Assembly (NCBI GenBank): GCA_016183765.1
Contig: JACPEA010000011.1
Span: 310,001-374,000 of the forward strand
Direction of reading: 5' to 3'
DNA length: 64,000 bases
Source of the DNA: Bacteroidota bacterium
GTDB lineage: Bacteria; Bacteroidota; Bacteroidia; Chitinophagales; Chitinophagaceae
The notes under the pieces are model-generated. The model was not told the DNA's origin. It searched no databases and saw nothing but the letters and a program-made list of their open reading frames with translations. Made by a program: the position numbers and the translations under genes. Every line of letters begins with the position of its first letter. The first letter of the stretch is position 1. This document shows, one piece after another, positions 62,641-64,000 of the stretch.

Positions 62641-64000
62641 ATGAATGAAGCAGAAACCAGAGCAGAATTAATTGACCCCAGGCTACAAGCTTGCGGCTGG
62701 GGTGTTGAGGAAGGTTCTAAAGTGTTGCGGGAGCACCCTATTACTGCCGGTAAAATTCAAACGGGTGGCCTTCGTTCTAAAAAACTCACTGCCGATTATG
62801 TGCTGGTGTACAAAGGCATTAAACTGGCCGTAATAGAAGCCAAAAGCGATGAGCTGGGCGTGGGTGAGGGTGTGGCCCAGGCCAAACTATATGCCGAAAA
62901 AATGTGCATAGAGACCACGTATGCCACTAACGGCAGGGAAATCTATCATATCTGTATGAAAACCGGCGCGGAAGGACTGGTAACCGCCTACCCTACCCCC
63001 GATGAATTATGGCACAAAACCTTCGCCATACAAAACGAGTGGCGCGAAAAATTTGCCAATATTCCTTTTGAAGATAAAAGCGGTACCTGGCAGTTGCGTT
63101 ATTACCAGGAGATAGCCGTAATCAATACCTTAGAAGCATTAGCCAATAACCAAAACCGTATTTTATTAACCCTTGCCACTGGTACCGGTAAAACGGCCAT
63201 TGCCTTTCAGATAAGCTGGAAATTATTTCAGACCCGCTGGAATCTGCAGAGAGATGGCAGCCGCAGGCCGAGGATTCTTTTTTTAGCCGATAGAAATATT
63301 CTGGCCAATCAGGCCTATAATTCTTTCTCTTCTTTTCCCGACGATGCCCTGGTGAGGATCAGTCCGAAAGAGATCAGTAAAAGGGGCGCTGTACCCACCA
63401 ATGGTAGCATCTTCTTTACCATTTTTCAAACCTTTATGTCCGGCACCGACAAGGAAGGTAATCCGGCGCCTTATTTTGGTGCATATCCGCCGGATTATTT
63501 TGATTTTATTATTATCGATGAGTGTCATAGAGGCGGTGCCAATGATGAGGGAAACTGGAGAGCCATATTGGAATATTTTTCGCCAGCGGTTCAGTTGGGT
63601 TTAACGGCAACGCCCAGGCGGGTAGATAATGCAGATACCTATAAGTATTTTGGCGAGCCGGTATATATCTATTCCTTAAAAGAGGGCATCAACGATGGAT
63701 TTCTCACGCCATTTAAAGTAAAACGGATTAAGACCACACTGGATGATTATATCTATACCAGTGATGACAGAATTATAGAAGGAGAAATAGAAGAGGGTAA
63801 ACGATATACGGAGCCGGATTTTAATAAGATTATAGAGATCAGGGAGCGTGAAGCAAAGCGGGTGAAGATTTATATGGACGAAGCCAACCAGAATGAAAAA
63901 GCCATTATCTTCTGCGCCACGCAAGACCATGCCGCAGCAGTGCGCGATCTGGTAAATCAATACAAGAAAAGTAAAGACCCCCTTTATTGCGTAAGGGTAA
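62641..64000 (+). CDS. hsdR: Type I restriction subunit HsdR (partial, runs off the window)
   Basis: The frame is open from ATG 62641 to the window end (453 codons seen). A PD-(D/E)XK nuclease lies first: Asp52 in ADYVLVYKG and Glu66/Lys68 in VIEAKSD. The helicase/translocase starts with Walker A ATGTGKT (about 179-185), the DECH box is at about 293 (IIIDECHRGG), and LTATPRR follows as motif III. This is the EcoEI/EcoKI-like HsdR layout. It is separated from hsdMS by the RAYT/repeat block, so it may need its own promoter or read-through. Confidence 0.95.
   Translation, partial: MNEAETRAELIDPRLQACGWGVEEGSKVLREHPITAGKIQTGGLRSKKLTADYVLVYKGIKLAVIEAKSDELGVGEGVAQAKLYAEKMCIETTYATNGREIYHICMKTGAEGLVTAYPTPDELWHKTFAIQNEWREKFANIPFEDKSGTWQLRYYQEIAVINTLEALANNQNRILLTLATGTGKTAIAFQISWKLFQTRWNLQRDGSRRPRILFLADRNILANQAYNSFSSFPDDALVRISPKEISKRGAVPTNGSIFFTIFQTFMSGTDKEGNPAPYFGAYPPDYFDFIIIDECHRGGANDEGNWRAILEYFSPAVQLGLTATPRRVDNADTYKYFGEPVYIYSLKEGINDGFLTPFKVKRIKTTLDDYIYTSDDRIIEGEIEEGKRYTEPDFNKIIEIREREAKRVKIYMDEANQNEKAIIFCATQDHAAAVRDLVNQYKKSKDPLYCVRV

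Overview
The window looks like a stretch of a Bacteroidota chromosome, most likely Chitinophagaceae or a close relative. Supporting signs are Bacteroidota-type promoter elements (TAnnTTTG, sometimes with an upstream TTTG), a DUF2480 protein, an LpoB/COG3014 pair, a long Rho with a low-complexity insert, and many Sec-exported or lipoprotein products. The genus cannot be fixed from the sequence alone.

Layout. 1-28 kb is mostly housekeeping: recA, a START-like exported protein, nadA, a possible oriC-like DnaA-box cluster (3.6-4.1 kb), a periplasmic PPIase, DUF2480, an LpoB-like lipoprotein with its COG3014 partner, polA, two adjacent exported amidohydrolase-fold proteins, a prolyl-aminopeptidase-like lipoprotein, mnmG preceded by an HNH-like gene, a CAP-domain protein, ybeY, feoA, nadD, an apparently inactive trypsin-fold protein, rho, asnS and tRNA-Phe. 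28-40 kb looks like an accessory block next to tRNA-Phe. It holds a stand-alone RAMA-domain protein divergent from a DNA methyltransferase and a nuclease-methyltransferase fusion (type IIG-like), a frameshifted small ORF, and a TetR-controlled RND efflux operon. No integrase was seen. 40-49 kb holds a CPA2 antiporter, a serine hydrolase of the beta-lactamase family, an outer-membrane protein, a PI-PLC-like protein, OsmC and pirin.

49-55 kb is a probable regulon: an exported isochorismatase-fold hydrolase, a YtcJ-like amidohydrolase, DoxX, an alginate-export-type porin, a Crp/Fnr-type regulator, then an LpxR-like lipid A deacylase. Near-identical dyad motifs sit at the same distance from the -7 elements of the first gene and of lpxR, which suggests control by the Crp/Fnr protein encoded between them.

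55-64 kb carries a large unrecognised exported protein, a noncoding 21-bp tandem array whose units are themselves palindromic, and a type I restriction-modification locus (hsdM-hsdS-hsdR). That locus is split between hsdS and hsdR by a REP-associated tyrosine transposase (RAYT) gene flanked by two families of hairpin repeats (about 78 and 72 bp). hsdR runs off the window end.

The strongest candidates for something unusual are the RAYT/repeat cassette inside the hsd locus, the 21-bp self-complementary array at 57.5 kb, the RAMA/methyltransferase/IIG cluster, and the dyad-motif regulon around the Crp/Fnr gene. All functional statements are from reading motifs by eye; no database search was run.
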